From Adhaeribacter arboris (GTDB lineage Bacteria > Bacteroidota > Bacteroidia > Cytophagales > Hymenobacteraceae): a DNA stretch of 64,000 nucleotides. The position numbers were made by a program, and so were the translations under genes. Below, piece after piece: positions 52,145-61,152 of this stretch. Numbering within the stretch: the stretch's first letter is position 1; the number at the start of each line of letters is the position of its first letter. The DNA lies in assembly GCF_003023845.1 (NCBI RefSeq), contig NZ_PYFT01000001.1:4154001-4218000 (forward strand). Direction: 5' to 3'. The notes below the pieces were generated by a model, which made no database searches, was not told the DNA's origin, and saw nothing but the letters and a program-made list of their open reading frames with translations.

Positions 52145-52837
52145 ATGATTACTGTCTCGAACCTCGAAAAAGTGTACCGCACCGAAGAAGTAGAAACCAA
52201 AGCCTTGAACAAAGTTTCGTTCGTGATTAACGAAGGCGAGTTTGTCGCCATTATGGGACCTTCGGGCTGCGGTAAATCAACTTTGTTAAATATTCTGGGA
52301 TTGTTAGACCAGCCCGATGGCGGTAGTTTCCTATTTCTGGGCCAGGAAATTTCTAATTTTTCGGAACGCCAGCGGGCCGAACTGCGCAAGAAAAACATTG
52401 GTTTTGTGTTCCAGAGCTTTAACCTGATTGATGAGCTAACCGTGTTCGAGAACGTAGAACTGCCACTGATTTACTTGGGTGTAGGTGCCGCCGAGCGCAA
52501 GCAGAAAGTAGAAGCCATGCTGGAGAAAATGCAGATTATGCACCGCCGCAACCACTTTCCGCAACAGCTGTCGGGTGGTCAACAGCAGCGGGTAGCCGTG
52601 GCCCGGGCCGTTATTCAGAAACCTCGCCTAATTTTGGCGGACGAACCAACCGGTAACCTCGACTCCTCGAACGGTAACGAGGTAATGGAACTGCTAACCG
52701 ACCTGAACGAAAACGGTACTACCGTAATAATGGTAACGCACTCCGAGCACGATGCCCGTTACGCCCACCGCATTTTGCGCTTACTCGACGGCGAAGTTGT
52801 ACTCGAAAACATACAAGAGCAGTTCTCGGGAGTGTAG
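52145..52837 (+). CDS. ABC transporter ATP-binding protein (MacB/LolD-like)
   Basis: 230 residues. Walker A GPSGCGKST (about 38-46), Q-loop VFQSFNLIDELTVFENVELP, signature LSGGQQQRVAVARAV, Walker B RLILADEPTGNLDSSNG, and switch His in TVIMVTHSEHD. Its family energises FtsX/MacB-type permeases in efflux or lipoprotein release. It is the only ATPase gene within 60 kb of four similar permeases (one at 1-1470), and it most likely serves the three encoded at 53378-61018. Located in the exporter run headed by the HlyD-like adaptor. Confidence 0.95.
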   Translation: MITVSNLEKVYRTEEVETKALNKVSFVINEGEFVAIMGPSGCGKSTLLNILGLLDQPDGGSFLFLGQEISNFSERQRAELRKKNIGFVFQSFNLIDELTVFENVELPLIYLGVGAAERKQKVEAMLEKMQIMHRRNHFPQQLSGGQQQRVAVARAVIQKPRLILADEPTGNLDSSNGNEVMELLTDLNENGTTVIMVTHSEHDARYAHRILRLLDGEVVLENIQEQFSGV

Positions 52838-52917
52838 AAAAAACTGCATTGTTACTACTCTTTTAAGTTAATTTCAGACAGGCAAAACTTTTCTGCTAAT
52901 CTTTAATGCCCGTTTTT

Positions 52918-53037
52918 ATGCTTATAAAGAAAAGCTACTTAGTTATTGCTATCCGCAATTTGGTACGGCATAATGTATTTTTTTCGTTAATTTATTCGGG
53001 CTGGCTCTTGGTATTTGGTATGGCCGGTAGAGTGTAA
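52918..53037 (+). pseudogene. N-terminal remnant of an FtsX-like permease
   Basis: ATG 52918 to TAA 53037 encodes 39 residues with SYLVIAIRNLVRHNVFFSLI then FGMAG, the hallmark N-terminus of the MacB-like permeases downstream (NYxKIAxRNxxRHKxxxxIN, GLxxGxxxC). The rest is gone. The remaining gap to 53377 has no coding capacity and carries a degenerate ATTCA-rich stretch (53250-53320). Confidence 0.75.
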
Positions 53038-53377
53038 AAGCAACCACTTGAACTTCCAGACAGCGGTATTTAGATGAACTATAATCAGGCAGCTTTAGCT
53101 TAAATTTTTCTTTCGCAACCTATTCTCACCCTACAAGGAGGAATTACAAAAGAAAAATAAGCCGTATGATGAACCTTAACCTAAAAACACCAAACTGTAC
53201 GGTCAAATAGTGGTTTTTACCATTAAAGAGTCATAATTAAGAAAGCTTGTATTCATTCACTCATTCAAAATTCACTCATTCCAACATCCACTCAGGCACT
53301 TATTCAAAATGCACGCATTCATTTACCCACAGTAGTAATCCGATATATTTTCGTTCCGCCACTTAGAAGCTACTACA

Positions 53378-55792
53378 ATGCTCAAAAACTATCTCAAAAT
53401 TGCTGTCCGCTACTTCTTCCGGCACAAAACGTATTCGGCCATTAACCTGTTGGGCTTAAGCATAGCCGTAACGTGTTGCTTATTAATTGGCTTATTTGTC
53501 AGGCAGGAAAATAGCTACGATAATTTTCACGCGAAAGCCGACCGCATTTACCGGCCCTGGGTAAAAGAGATTTTTCAGAACGAGCCTTTTGTAAATACTA
53601 CTACTCCTTACCCACTGGGACCGGCTATAGTAACGAACTACCCGGAGGTGGAAGGTATGACCCGGGTAGTTAGCGTAAGCGGGAACGTGCAACAAAACGG
53701 GGAAACTTTTAAAGAGCGCATTCACCTGGTAGAACCTGATTTTTTTAAGTTGTTTGACTTTCCGTTGGTGCAGCAAAGCCCTGCTCCGCTCCGGCAACTA
53801 AATACCGTCATTCTAACCGAAGCCATGGCGCAGAAGTACTTCGGGAAGGAGAATCCAATCGGCAAAATCCTTAAAATTCAATTAGATTCTGCTCTAGAGG
53901 CATTTTCTGTAACGGCAGTGGCTAAAAATGTACCCGTAAACTCCAGCATTCGGTTCGACTTTCTGGTGTCTTTTGATCACATTAAGCAAATTCGTTCCCC
54001 GAAAAATTTAAAGCATTGGCATCAGGTAGAAGGCGAAACCTACATCTTGCTCCGCCCCGGCATCCTTCCCGCCCAGCTAGCAGCTAAATTTCCCACTATG
54101 GTAAAAGCCGCTCTCGGCGAAGAATACAAACCTAACACCTATACCATTTCTCTGCAGCCCATCCGCGATATCCACTTAAATAATGAATTACCGGAAGGAA
54201 TAGAACCCATTAGTAACCCGGCTTATTCTTATATTTTGGCTACCATTGCCGGCTTTATCTTACTTATTGCCTGCATTAATTTTATGACCTTGGCCATTGG
54301 CCGCTCTGCCAGTCGCGCCCGCGAAGTGGGCATGCGCAAAGTAATGGGGGCGGTTCGGCGGCAGTTGATGCAGCAGTTTTGGGGCGAAGCCTTGTTTTTA
54401 ACCTTTTTAGCGGTGCTGCTGGGTTTACTTCTAACCGTAATTTTGCTGCCGGCCTTTAATCAGTTAGCGAATAAAACCCTGGTGTTCCGCCTGGATGCCG
54501 GCACCATAAGCCTATTGTTGGGTTTAATATTGGTAGTAGGCCTGATTGCGGGAAGCTACCCGGCGCTGGTACTTTCTCATTTTCGGCCGGTAGAAGTATT
54601 AAAGGGCAAGCTTACCGTAAAAGGCGACCAAAGTTTGTTTCGGCGCAGCCTGGTAATTGTGCAATTTTCGTTATCGGTATTCTTAATAGTCGGAACCCTG
54701 GTAATGAACCGACAAATGCATTACCTGCAAAATAAACCTTTAGGCTACCGGGCCAATCGCTTGGTAGTTATTCCTACTACGCAAGGCGGCGAAGCGGGAC
54801 AGGCGCAGGTAACCCGGTTCCGTAATGCCCTTAGTACCCGGTTAGGAGGAGCTACGGTAGCGGTTTCAGCTTTCCCGTTTGGCAGTGGTCCCTGGGCCAG
54901 CGTTGGCTACACCGATACCAAGAAAGTATACCACGAATTTGCTCAAAATAACATTAATGCGCCATTTATTCCGGTTTACGGCATTAAACTCAAAATGGGG
55001 CGCAATTTTGAAGAAGGCAACTCCGCCGATACCTACCAATCTATTATTGTAAACGAAGCACTGGTGAAAGAATACGGCTGGAAAGACCCGCTGAACGCTC
55101 GCCTGCCCGGCAAATTTCCGGCGCACCGCATTATTGGTGTAGTCCAGGACTTTAATTTCGAATCGCTGCATACCCCGATTAAGCCGTTGGTGCTGGTCAT
55201 GCAATCCGATTCGCTTTACCAAGGCATCCAAAATTTAATGTATTCTACTTCTCCGCAGCCCGATATTTCAGTACGCCTACCCGAAGGCAACCTTGCCGAA
55301 CAAGTTGCCCTGCTGGAGCAAACCTGGAAAAATATTGCTCCTAACGAGCCTTTCAGCTATACTTTCCTCGACCAAAATCTCAAAAATCAGTACCAACAAG
55401 AGCAACGCTTAGGAAAAATGATAAATATTGCTTCGGCGCTGTCTATTTTTATTTCTTGTCTGGGGTTATTTGGTTTGGCAACGTTGGCTGTTGCCCGCCG
55501 CACCAAAGAAATTGGCGTGCGTAAAGTATTAGGCGCCTCCGTGCCCGACATTGTAGCCCTGCTTTCCAAAGACTTTATATTACTGGTACTAGTAGCTAAT
55601 CTAGTGGCCTGGCCCTTAGCTTGGTACAGCGTGCACCAATGGCTGCAAGATTTTGCTTACCAGGTTCCGGTAAGTGGGTGGGTTTTTGGCTTGGCCGGAA
55701 TGGCCACGTTGGTCATTGCCTTACTCACCCTGTCGTTCCAGGCAATCCGGGCCGCCTTGGCCAATCCGGTACAAGCTCTGCGCAGCGAGTAA
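53378..55792 (+). CDS. FtsX/MacB-type ABC permease, first of three
   Basis: 804 residues. N-terminal membrane helix (about 20-42), a large extracytoplasmic MacB-core domain (about 50-270), first FtsX region with VGMRKVMGAVRRQLMQQFWG near residue 317 and three helices, another membrane segment, a second MacB-core domain (about 440-670), then the second FtsX region with KEIGVRKVLGASVPDIVALL near residue 709. This two-module permease is typical of Bacteroidota exporters and works with the ATPase at 52145. The substrate is unknown. Strongly similar in organisation to the permeases at 55946 and 58616, so they arose by duplication. Confidence 0.95.
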   Translation: MLKNYLKIAVRYFFRHKTYSAINLLGLSIAVTCCLLIGLFVRQENSYDNFHAKADRIYRPWVKEIFQNEPFVNTTTPYPLGPAIVTNYPEVEGMTRVVSVSGNVQQNGETFKERIHLVEPDFFKLFDFPLVQQSPAPLRQLNTVILTEAMAQKYFGKENPIGKILKIQLDSALEAFSVTAVAKNVPVNSSIRFDFLVSFDHIKQIRSPKNLKHWHQVEGETYILLRPGILPAQLAAKFPTMVKAALGEEYKPNTYTISLQPIRDIHLNNELPEGIEPISNPAYSYILATIAGFILLIACINFMTLAIGRSASRAREVGMRKVMGAVRRQLMQQFWGEALFLTFLAVLLGLLLTVILLPAFNQLANKTLVFRLDAGTISLLLGLILVVGLIAGSYPALVLSHFRPVEVLKGKLTVKGDQSLFRRSLVIVQFSLSVFLIVGTLVMNRQMHYLQNKPLGYRANRLVVIPTTQGGEAGQAQVTRFRNALSTRLGGATVAVSAFPFGSGPWASVGYTDTKKVYHEFAQNNINAPFIPVYGIKLKMGRNFEEGNSADTYQSIIVNEALVKEYGWKDPLNARLPGKFPAHRIIGVVQDFNFESLHTPIKPLVLVMQSDSLYQGIQNLMYSTSPQPDISVRLPEGNLAEQVALLEQTWKNIAPNEPFSYTFLDQNLKNQYQQEQRLGKMINIASALSIFISCLGLFGLATLAVARRTKEIGVRKVLGASVPDIVALLSKDFILLVLVANLVAWPLAWYSVHQWLQDFAYQVPVSGWVFGLAGMATLVIALLTLSFQAIRAALANPVQALRSE

Positions 55793-55945
55793 TATCGGGG
55801 TTCTGGTTCAGCTAAATGCGGGAATGTTGAATGCGCGAGTAAATGAGGACTAATTACAAATTTGAATAGTTATAGGTTATCTGATAATTGAAGCATTTAA
55901 AGCAAGATTTCTTAGTTCTGTTATTCACGCATTTAAAATTCAATC

Positions 55946-58414
55946 ATGCTCCGCAATTACTTTAAAATAGCCCTTCGTAACTTCTGGAAATACCCTGCAT
56001 TCTCCGGCATTAATGTGCTGGGGTTATCCATTGGCATTAGCGCTTGTTTAATTATTTATTTGCTGGTACGGTTCGAATTAAGTTACGATACGTTTCATGC
56101 GGACCGGGAGCGGATTTACCGGGTAGTGTCGCACATTGGCATTGCCGATGAAACGTTTAAGAACAATGGGGTTTCCGGTCCTTTGCCGGCCGCGATGCGG
56201 CAGGAAGTAAGCGGCTTGTCCAACGTAGCCGCCTTTCACTTGCTGTATGTACAGCAAGTACAAATTTCCGCAGCGCCCGGAAAAGCAAAAAAACTCGATG
56301 TTAGCTCCGCGGATTATAATCCGGTCAATCAAAACTACGTAATAACCGACCCGCAGTATTTTGCTATTTTTCGGTACGACTGGCTGGCCGGTAATCCCCA
56401 AACTTCACTGCAAGAGCCTTACCAGGTAGTTTTGTCTGAAAAGCAAGCGTATAAGTATTTCGGAAAGTTAAAGCCGGCGGCCTGCCTGGGCAAAGTACTC
56501 ACTTATCTGGATGGTCAGGATACCTTAACGGTAACTGTGGCGGGAGTTGTTCGCGATTGGCAACAAAACACTGATTTACACTTCACGGATTTTATTTCTT
56601 TGGCAAGCGCTCAAAATCCAAAATGGAAAGATCGACTAGGCCTGGAAAAATGGGGAAGTACCGACTCGAACTCGCAGTTGTTTATTAAATTAGCGCCTAA
56701 TACGAATCCGGACCAAATAGCTAAGCAATTTCCGGCTTTAATCAACCGGCACCTCCCGAAAGACGAATACAACAATAAACGCGCTTTTTTGCTCCAACCT
56801 TTGTCGGATATTCACTTCAACGCCGAATATGGGGGCAATTACGTGCGCTTGGCGCATCGGCCTACGCTGTACGCCCTTATGGGAGTGGCGGTGTTCTTGC
56901 TACTCATTGCCGCTATTAATTTTATTAATCTGGCTACGGCGCAATCGGTGCAGCGAGCGAAAGAAATTGGCGTGCGCAAAGTACTGGGCAGCAGCCAGAG
57001 CAGTTTAGTAAGTCAATTTCTAAGCGAAACCTTGGTCTTAACATTAGCGGCGGTGCTGCTGGCCGGGCTACTTACCAACCCCATTATAATTGCATTTACC
57101 GCGTATTTACCGGCTGGCCTCCACTTACCCTTGTTCGAGCCGGCAATTTTACTTTTTCTGGCGGGTATTACAGGCGTAACCACTTTACTGGCCGGTTTTT
57201 ATCCGGCCTTAGTTCTTTCCGCCACGGCTCCTATCCAGTCGCTAAAAGGACAGATTTCGGCTGCCACTACCCGCAAGGCGTACTTACGCAAAACTTTAAT
57301 TGTGTTTCAGTTTGCTATCTCGCAGGTTTTTATTTTGGGTACCCTGGTAGTCGGCACGCAGATTAATTACATGCGCCACCAAGATATGGGTTTCCAGCAG
57401 GATGAGATTGTAACCTTTGAAACGGATTGGCGCGATCAGAGCAAAAGGAAGCTGGTGCTATTAGATAAAATCCGGCAAATTCCCGAAGTAGACCAAGTGA
57501 GTTTAAGTAATTTAACACCGGCTCATAGCAACAGCAACACCACTACTTTAAGTTATTTCGATGGTAAAAAAGAAATCTCCCTGAACGTACATAACAAATC
57601 CGGCGACGAAAATTTTATTCATTTGTACGGCATTAAGCTTTTAGCGGGACGAAACATTCAGGGCAGCGATACCTTGCGGGAAGTGCTCATTAATCAAACT
57701 TACGCCCAAGCGTTGGGTTTTAAGCAGGCCGGCGAAGCCGTCGGGCACTTTTTACTGCTCGATAAGCAAAAGCTTCCCATTGTTGGAGTAGTAGCCGATT
57801 TCCACGTGCAATCGTTGCATAACCCGATGGAACCCACTTTTATCGGCTCCGAAAACAAGTATTCCCGCACCATTAGCCTGAAACTACTGACCAAAGGGCG
57901 GTCTGCCGCTGCCGTTAAGGCTACGCTGGCTAAAATAGAAAAAGAATTCCAGGCCCTTTATCCGGCGCAAAAAATAAACTATGCGTTCTTCGACGAAACC
58001 ATTGCCCATTTTTACGACAATGAACAAAAAATAGCCACCATTATGCGTTGGGCTACGGGCTTGGCTATTTTAATTTCCTGCTTGGGTTTACTGGGTTTGG
58101 TGGCGTTTACCATTACCCAGCGCACTAAAGAAATTGGTATCCGCAAAGTTTTGGGCGCCTCGGTTACTTCTATTGTTTCGCTGCTGTCGCAAGATTTTCT
58201 AAAACTGGTATTACTGGCGAATGTGGTGGCCTGGCCTTTGGCTTGGTGGGCCATGCACCAATGGCTGCAAGGTTTTGCTTACCGCGCGCCTCTTTCTTGG
58301 GGGTTATTTGCCCTGGCGGGTATTTCGGCTATTTTAATTGCTTTACTGGCGATTAGCTTCCAGGCCATCAAAGCGGCGGTGGCTAACCCGGTTAAAAGTT
58401 TACGAACGGAATAA
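55946..58414 (+). CDS. FtsX/MacB-type ABC permease, second of three
   Basis: 822 residues with the same two-repeat architecture: N-terminal membrane helix after NYFKIALRNFWKYPAFSGIN, first FtsX contact motif KEIGVRKVLGSSQSSLVSQF (about 338), and the second KEIGIRKVLGASVTSIVSLL (about 727), ending NPVKSLRTE. The extracytoplasmic domains are the most divergent parts between the paralogues, so substrate contacts probably differ. 153 bases separate it from the previous permease, with AT-rich repeated ATTCA-like sequence in between. Confidence 0.95.
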   Translation: MLRNYFKIALRNFWKYPAFSGINVLGLSIGISACLIIYLLVRFELSYDTFHADRERIYRVVSHIGIADETFKNNGVSGPLPAAMRQEVSGLSNVAAFHLLYVQQVQISAAPGKAKKLDVSSADYNPVNQNYVITDPQYFAIFRYDWLAGNPQTSLQEPYQVVLSEKQAYKYFGKLKPAACLGKVLTYLDGQDTLTVTVAGVVRDWQQNTDLHFTDFISLASAQNPKWKDRLGLEKWGSTDSNSQLFIKLAPNTNPDQIAKQFPALINRHLPKDEYNNKRAFLLQPLSDIHFNAEYGGNYVRLAHRPTLYALMGVAVFLLLIAAINFINLATAQSVQRAKEIGVRKVLGSSQSSLVSQFLSETLVLTLAAVLLAGLLTNPIIIAFTAYLPAGLHLPLFEPAILLFLAGITGVTTLLAGFYPALVLSATAPIQSLKGQISAATTRKAYLRKTLIVFQFAISQVFILGTLVVGTQINYMRHQDMGFQQDEIVTFETDWRDQSKRKLVLLDKIRQIPEVDQVSLSNLTPAHSNSNTTTLSYFDGKKEISLNVHNKSGDENFIHLYGIKLLAGRNIQGSDTLREVLINQTYAQALGFKQAGEAVGHFLLLDKQKLPIVGVVADFHVQSLHNPMEPTFIGSENKYSRTISLKLLTKGRSAAAVKATLAKIEKEFQALYPAQKINYAFFDETIAHFYDNEQKIATIMRWATGLAILISCLGLLGLVAFTITQRTKEIGIRKVLGASVTSIVSLLSQDFLKLVLLANVVAWPLAWWAMHQWLQGFAYRAPLSWGLFALAGISAILIALLAISFQAIKAAVANPVKSLRTE

Positions 58415-58615
58415 GTCTGATTTAGAGTTTTTAGAACAAATAGATTTTTAAGATAAGGATTTCTAAAACTTGTTTTGCCTAAATAAAAAATTATCCTGAT
58501 TGCTAAAATGTAAAGCAAGAACTCTTTTAACAAAAATGAAGGCAACGGAGACGCAACATTCTTTAATTCTCGAATTAAGCAAATCAAGGTTCCGACTAAA
58601 TTAACCACTACCCCC

Positions 58616-61018
58616 ATGCTGAAAAATTATTTTAAAATTGCATTCCGGAACATTAACCGGCACAAAGGCTATACTTTTCTGAACGTGGCCGGTTTAGCTA
58701 TCGGCATGGCGGCCTGCCTGCTAATTGCCCTGTACGTCCGGAATGAGTTGAGTTACGATACTTACCACACGGCGGCCGACCGGTTGTACCGCGTGACCAT
58801 TGATATTCAGAGCCGGGCTGGTAACCGGGTGTTTGCCCAGACCTCAGCACCCTTAGCAGCGGCTTTGCAAAGAGATTTTCCGCAGGTAGAAAAAGCAACC
58901 CGCCTGCATAAACAAAGTAGTCAATTGGTAACTTACGGACCGGAAAAAAGCTTTTACGAACAAAACTTTTACCTGTCTGATCCGTCCATTTTTGAAGTCT
59001 TTACCCTGCCGCTGGTAAAAGGCAATGCGCAAACGGCTTTAAACCGACCGAACACCTTAGTAATTACCGAAGAACTGGCTAAAAAATATTTTGGTAATGC
59101 CGAACCGTTAGGTAAAATTTTAAAAGTAAATAATGAGCCTTTTGAGGTAACAGGGGTTTCGCAAAGCTTACCGTATAACAGCCACCTGAAAATGGATTTA
59201 ATTACTTCTCTGGCGACTTGGGATAAGCAGGATTGGTACAAAAAAGATGTTGCCGACAACTGGCATTCTACCATGTTTTATACCTACATCAAAGCCAAAG
59301 AGCAGGTAAATATTCCGGCTTTTGAAAAACAAATTGTAACGGCAGCAGATAAGTACGTAAGCGAACAGATAAAAGACTGGGGGGTTAGTTATTATTTTTT
59401 CCTGCAGCCAGTTAAAGCTATTCACCTGCATTCGCAGTTAAAAGACGAGGCCGAAGCGCCGGGCAATGCCGTTAATGTTTATATCCTGATGGTAGTGGCC
59501 GGGTTAATTATCTTAATTGCTTCACTTAACTACATCAATCTTACTACGGCGCAATCAGCTAACCGGGCCAAAGAAGTGGGAGTCCGCAAAGTGATAGGAG
59601 CTACTAAAAGGCCGTTGATTACGCAATTCCTGTGCGAATCTTTACTGCTTACGTTTATGGCGCTGGTTTTAGCACTACTTGTTGTTTTCCTTACCCGTCC
59701 ATCCTTCGAAACTTTAACGGGACAAACCTATAATTTCAGCTTAATTTTTACCCCGCAATATATTTTAATTGTACTGGGTATTACGGTTTTGTTAGGTTTG
59801 GCGGCAGCTATTTACCCGGCCTTGGTTTTGGCTTCTTTCCGGCCGGTGGCAGTGCTGAAGGGTAGTTTAAGCTTAGGTACCAAAGGCGCCGGCCTGCGGC
59901 AAGTACTGGTAGTTTGCCAATTTACTATTTCGCTGATGCTGCTGGTGGGCACCATTATGGTGTACCGGCAACTAAACTATATGAAAAGCCAAAGCCTGGG
60001 TTTCGAGAAAGAACAAATGCTGGTTTTACCCGTTCGGGGTACCTCTATCGCCGACAACTATGAACAAATAAAAAGTGAGTTTCAGAAGCATCCGGCCGTA
60101 GTAAGCGCCACTACTTCGGCCAGTGTACCCGGCCAGGAAGTAAATAATTTTAGCGTTTCCTTAAAAGGCGAAGCCGATGACAAAGGACAATCTATGTATT
60201 ATTTATTCACTGATTTTGATTTTCTGAAAACCTACGGTATTAAGATAGTAGCAGGCCGGGATTTTGATAAGACTATTCAAACCGATAAAGAATCTGCTTT
60301 TTTAATTAATGAAAAAGCGGTAACCGCCTTCGGCTGGGCTACACCGGAAGAAGCAATTGGCAAAAAGCTGGATGCCGGTTTTGGCCGGGATGGAGAAGTT
60401 GTTGGCGTGTATAAAGACTTTCACTATCGCTCCTTGCAAGCGCCCATTGAGCCTCTGGTATTAGCCATTGTTCCGTGGCGGCTAAACACCATTAGTTTGC
60501 GCCTAAAAACAAACGAATTACCGGCCACCATGGCTTTTGTGCAAAAAAAATGGCAGGAGCTTTTTCCGCAAAACCCTTACGAATATGCTTTCCTCGACGA
60601 GGAATTTAACAAACAATACCAAGCCGACGAAAAAATCGGCCGCACTTTTCTGGCTTTTACCAGTATTGCCATTTTTATTGCCTGCTTAGGCTTATTTGGT
60701 TTAGCTACGTTTGTGGCGCAGCAACGGACCAAAGAAATTGGGGTGCGCAAAGTACTGGGCGCTTCAGTAGCTAATATTGTGAGCTTGGTATCAAAAGATT
60801 TTGTAAAGTTGGTATTTATTTCCTTCGTAATTGCTACGCCGCTTGCTTATATACTTATTAGTAAATGGCTGGAGAATTTTGCATCTCGTATCTCTATTGG
60901 TTGGCTTACTTTTGCTATTGCTGGTATTGCCTTGCTTCTAATTGCCCTGTTAACAGTAAGCTATCAATCTATAAAAGCAGCTTTAGCAAATCCGGTAAAA
61001 AGCCTGCGGAGTGAATAA
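58616..61018 (+). CDS. FtsX/MacB-type ABC permease, third of three
   Basis: 800 residues. N-terminus NYFKIAFRNINRHKGYTFLN, first membrane helix about 21-40, contact motif KEVGVRKVIGATKRPLITQF (about 318), second motif KEIGVRKVLGASVANIVSLV (about 705), C-terminus NPVKSLRSE. The extracytoplasmic domain 2 has EFNKQYQADEKIGRTFLAFT leading to the C-terminal helices, as in the other three. With four such permeases in this window, at least some assembly must share the ATPase; heterodimer formation is possible. Confidence 0.95.
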   Translation: MLKNYFKIAFRNINRHKGYTFLNVAGLAIGMAACLLIALYVRNELSYDTYHTAADRLYRVTIDIQSRAGNRVFAQTSAPLAAALQRDFPQVEKATRLHKQSSQLVTYGPEKSFYEQNFYLSDPSIFEVFTLPLVKGNAQTALNRPNTLVITEELAKKYFGNAEPLGKILKVNNEPFEVTGVSQSLPYNSHLKMDLITSLATWDKQDWYKKDVADNWHSTMFYTYIKAKEQVNIPAFEKQIVTAADKYVSEQIKDWGVSYYFFLQPVKAIHLHSQLKDEAEAPGNAVNVYILMVVAGLIILIASLNYINLTTAQSANRAKEVGVRKVIGATKRPLITQFLCESLLLTFMALVLALLVVFLTRPSFETLTGQTYNFSLIFTPQYILIVLGITVLLGLAAAIYPALVLASFRPVAVLKGSLSLGTKGAGLRQVLVVCQFTISLMLLVGTIMVYRQLNYMKSQSLGFEKEQMLVLPVRGTSIADNYEQIKSEFQKHPAVVSATTSASVPGQEVNNFSVSLKGEADDKGQSMYYLFTDFDFLKTYGIKIVAGRDFDKTIQTDKESAFLINEKAVTAFGWATPEEAIGKKLDAGFGRDGEVVGVYKDFHYRSLQAPIEPLVLAIVPWRLNTISLRLKTNELPATMAFVQKKWQELFPQNPYEYAFLDEEFNKQYQADEKIGRTFLAFTSIAIFIACLGLFGLATFVAQQRTKEIGVRKVLGASVANIVSLVSKDFVKLVFISFVIATPLAYILISKWLENFASRISIGWLTFAIAGIALLLIALLTVSYQSIKAALANPVKSLRSE

Positions 61019-61152
61019 GCATTCCGCATCATCTCTAATTTAATGAAGCACGCATTAAATTTATATATATAAACTTCGGTAATGTTTTTACTCCTAAATC
61101 GTCTTTCTTAATACTTAACTTTTTATAACTTATATCAGAAAATAAGGCCCCT

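Noticed and set aside
53220-53340. ATTCA-rich degenerate tandem sequence as regulatory repeat
   Set aside because: Short, imperfect and low-complexity; a weaker similar stretch near 55925 is probably chance.
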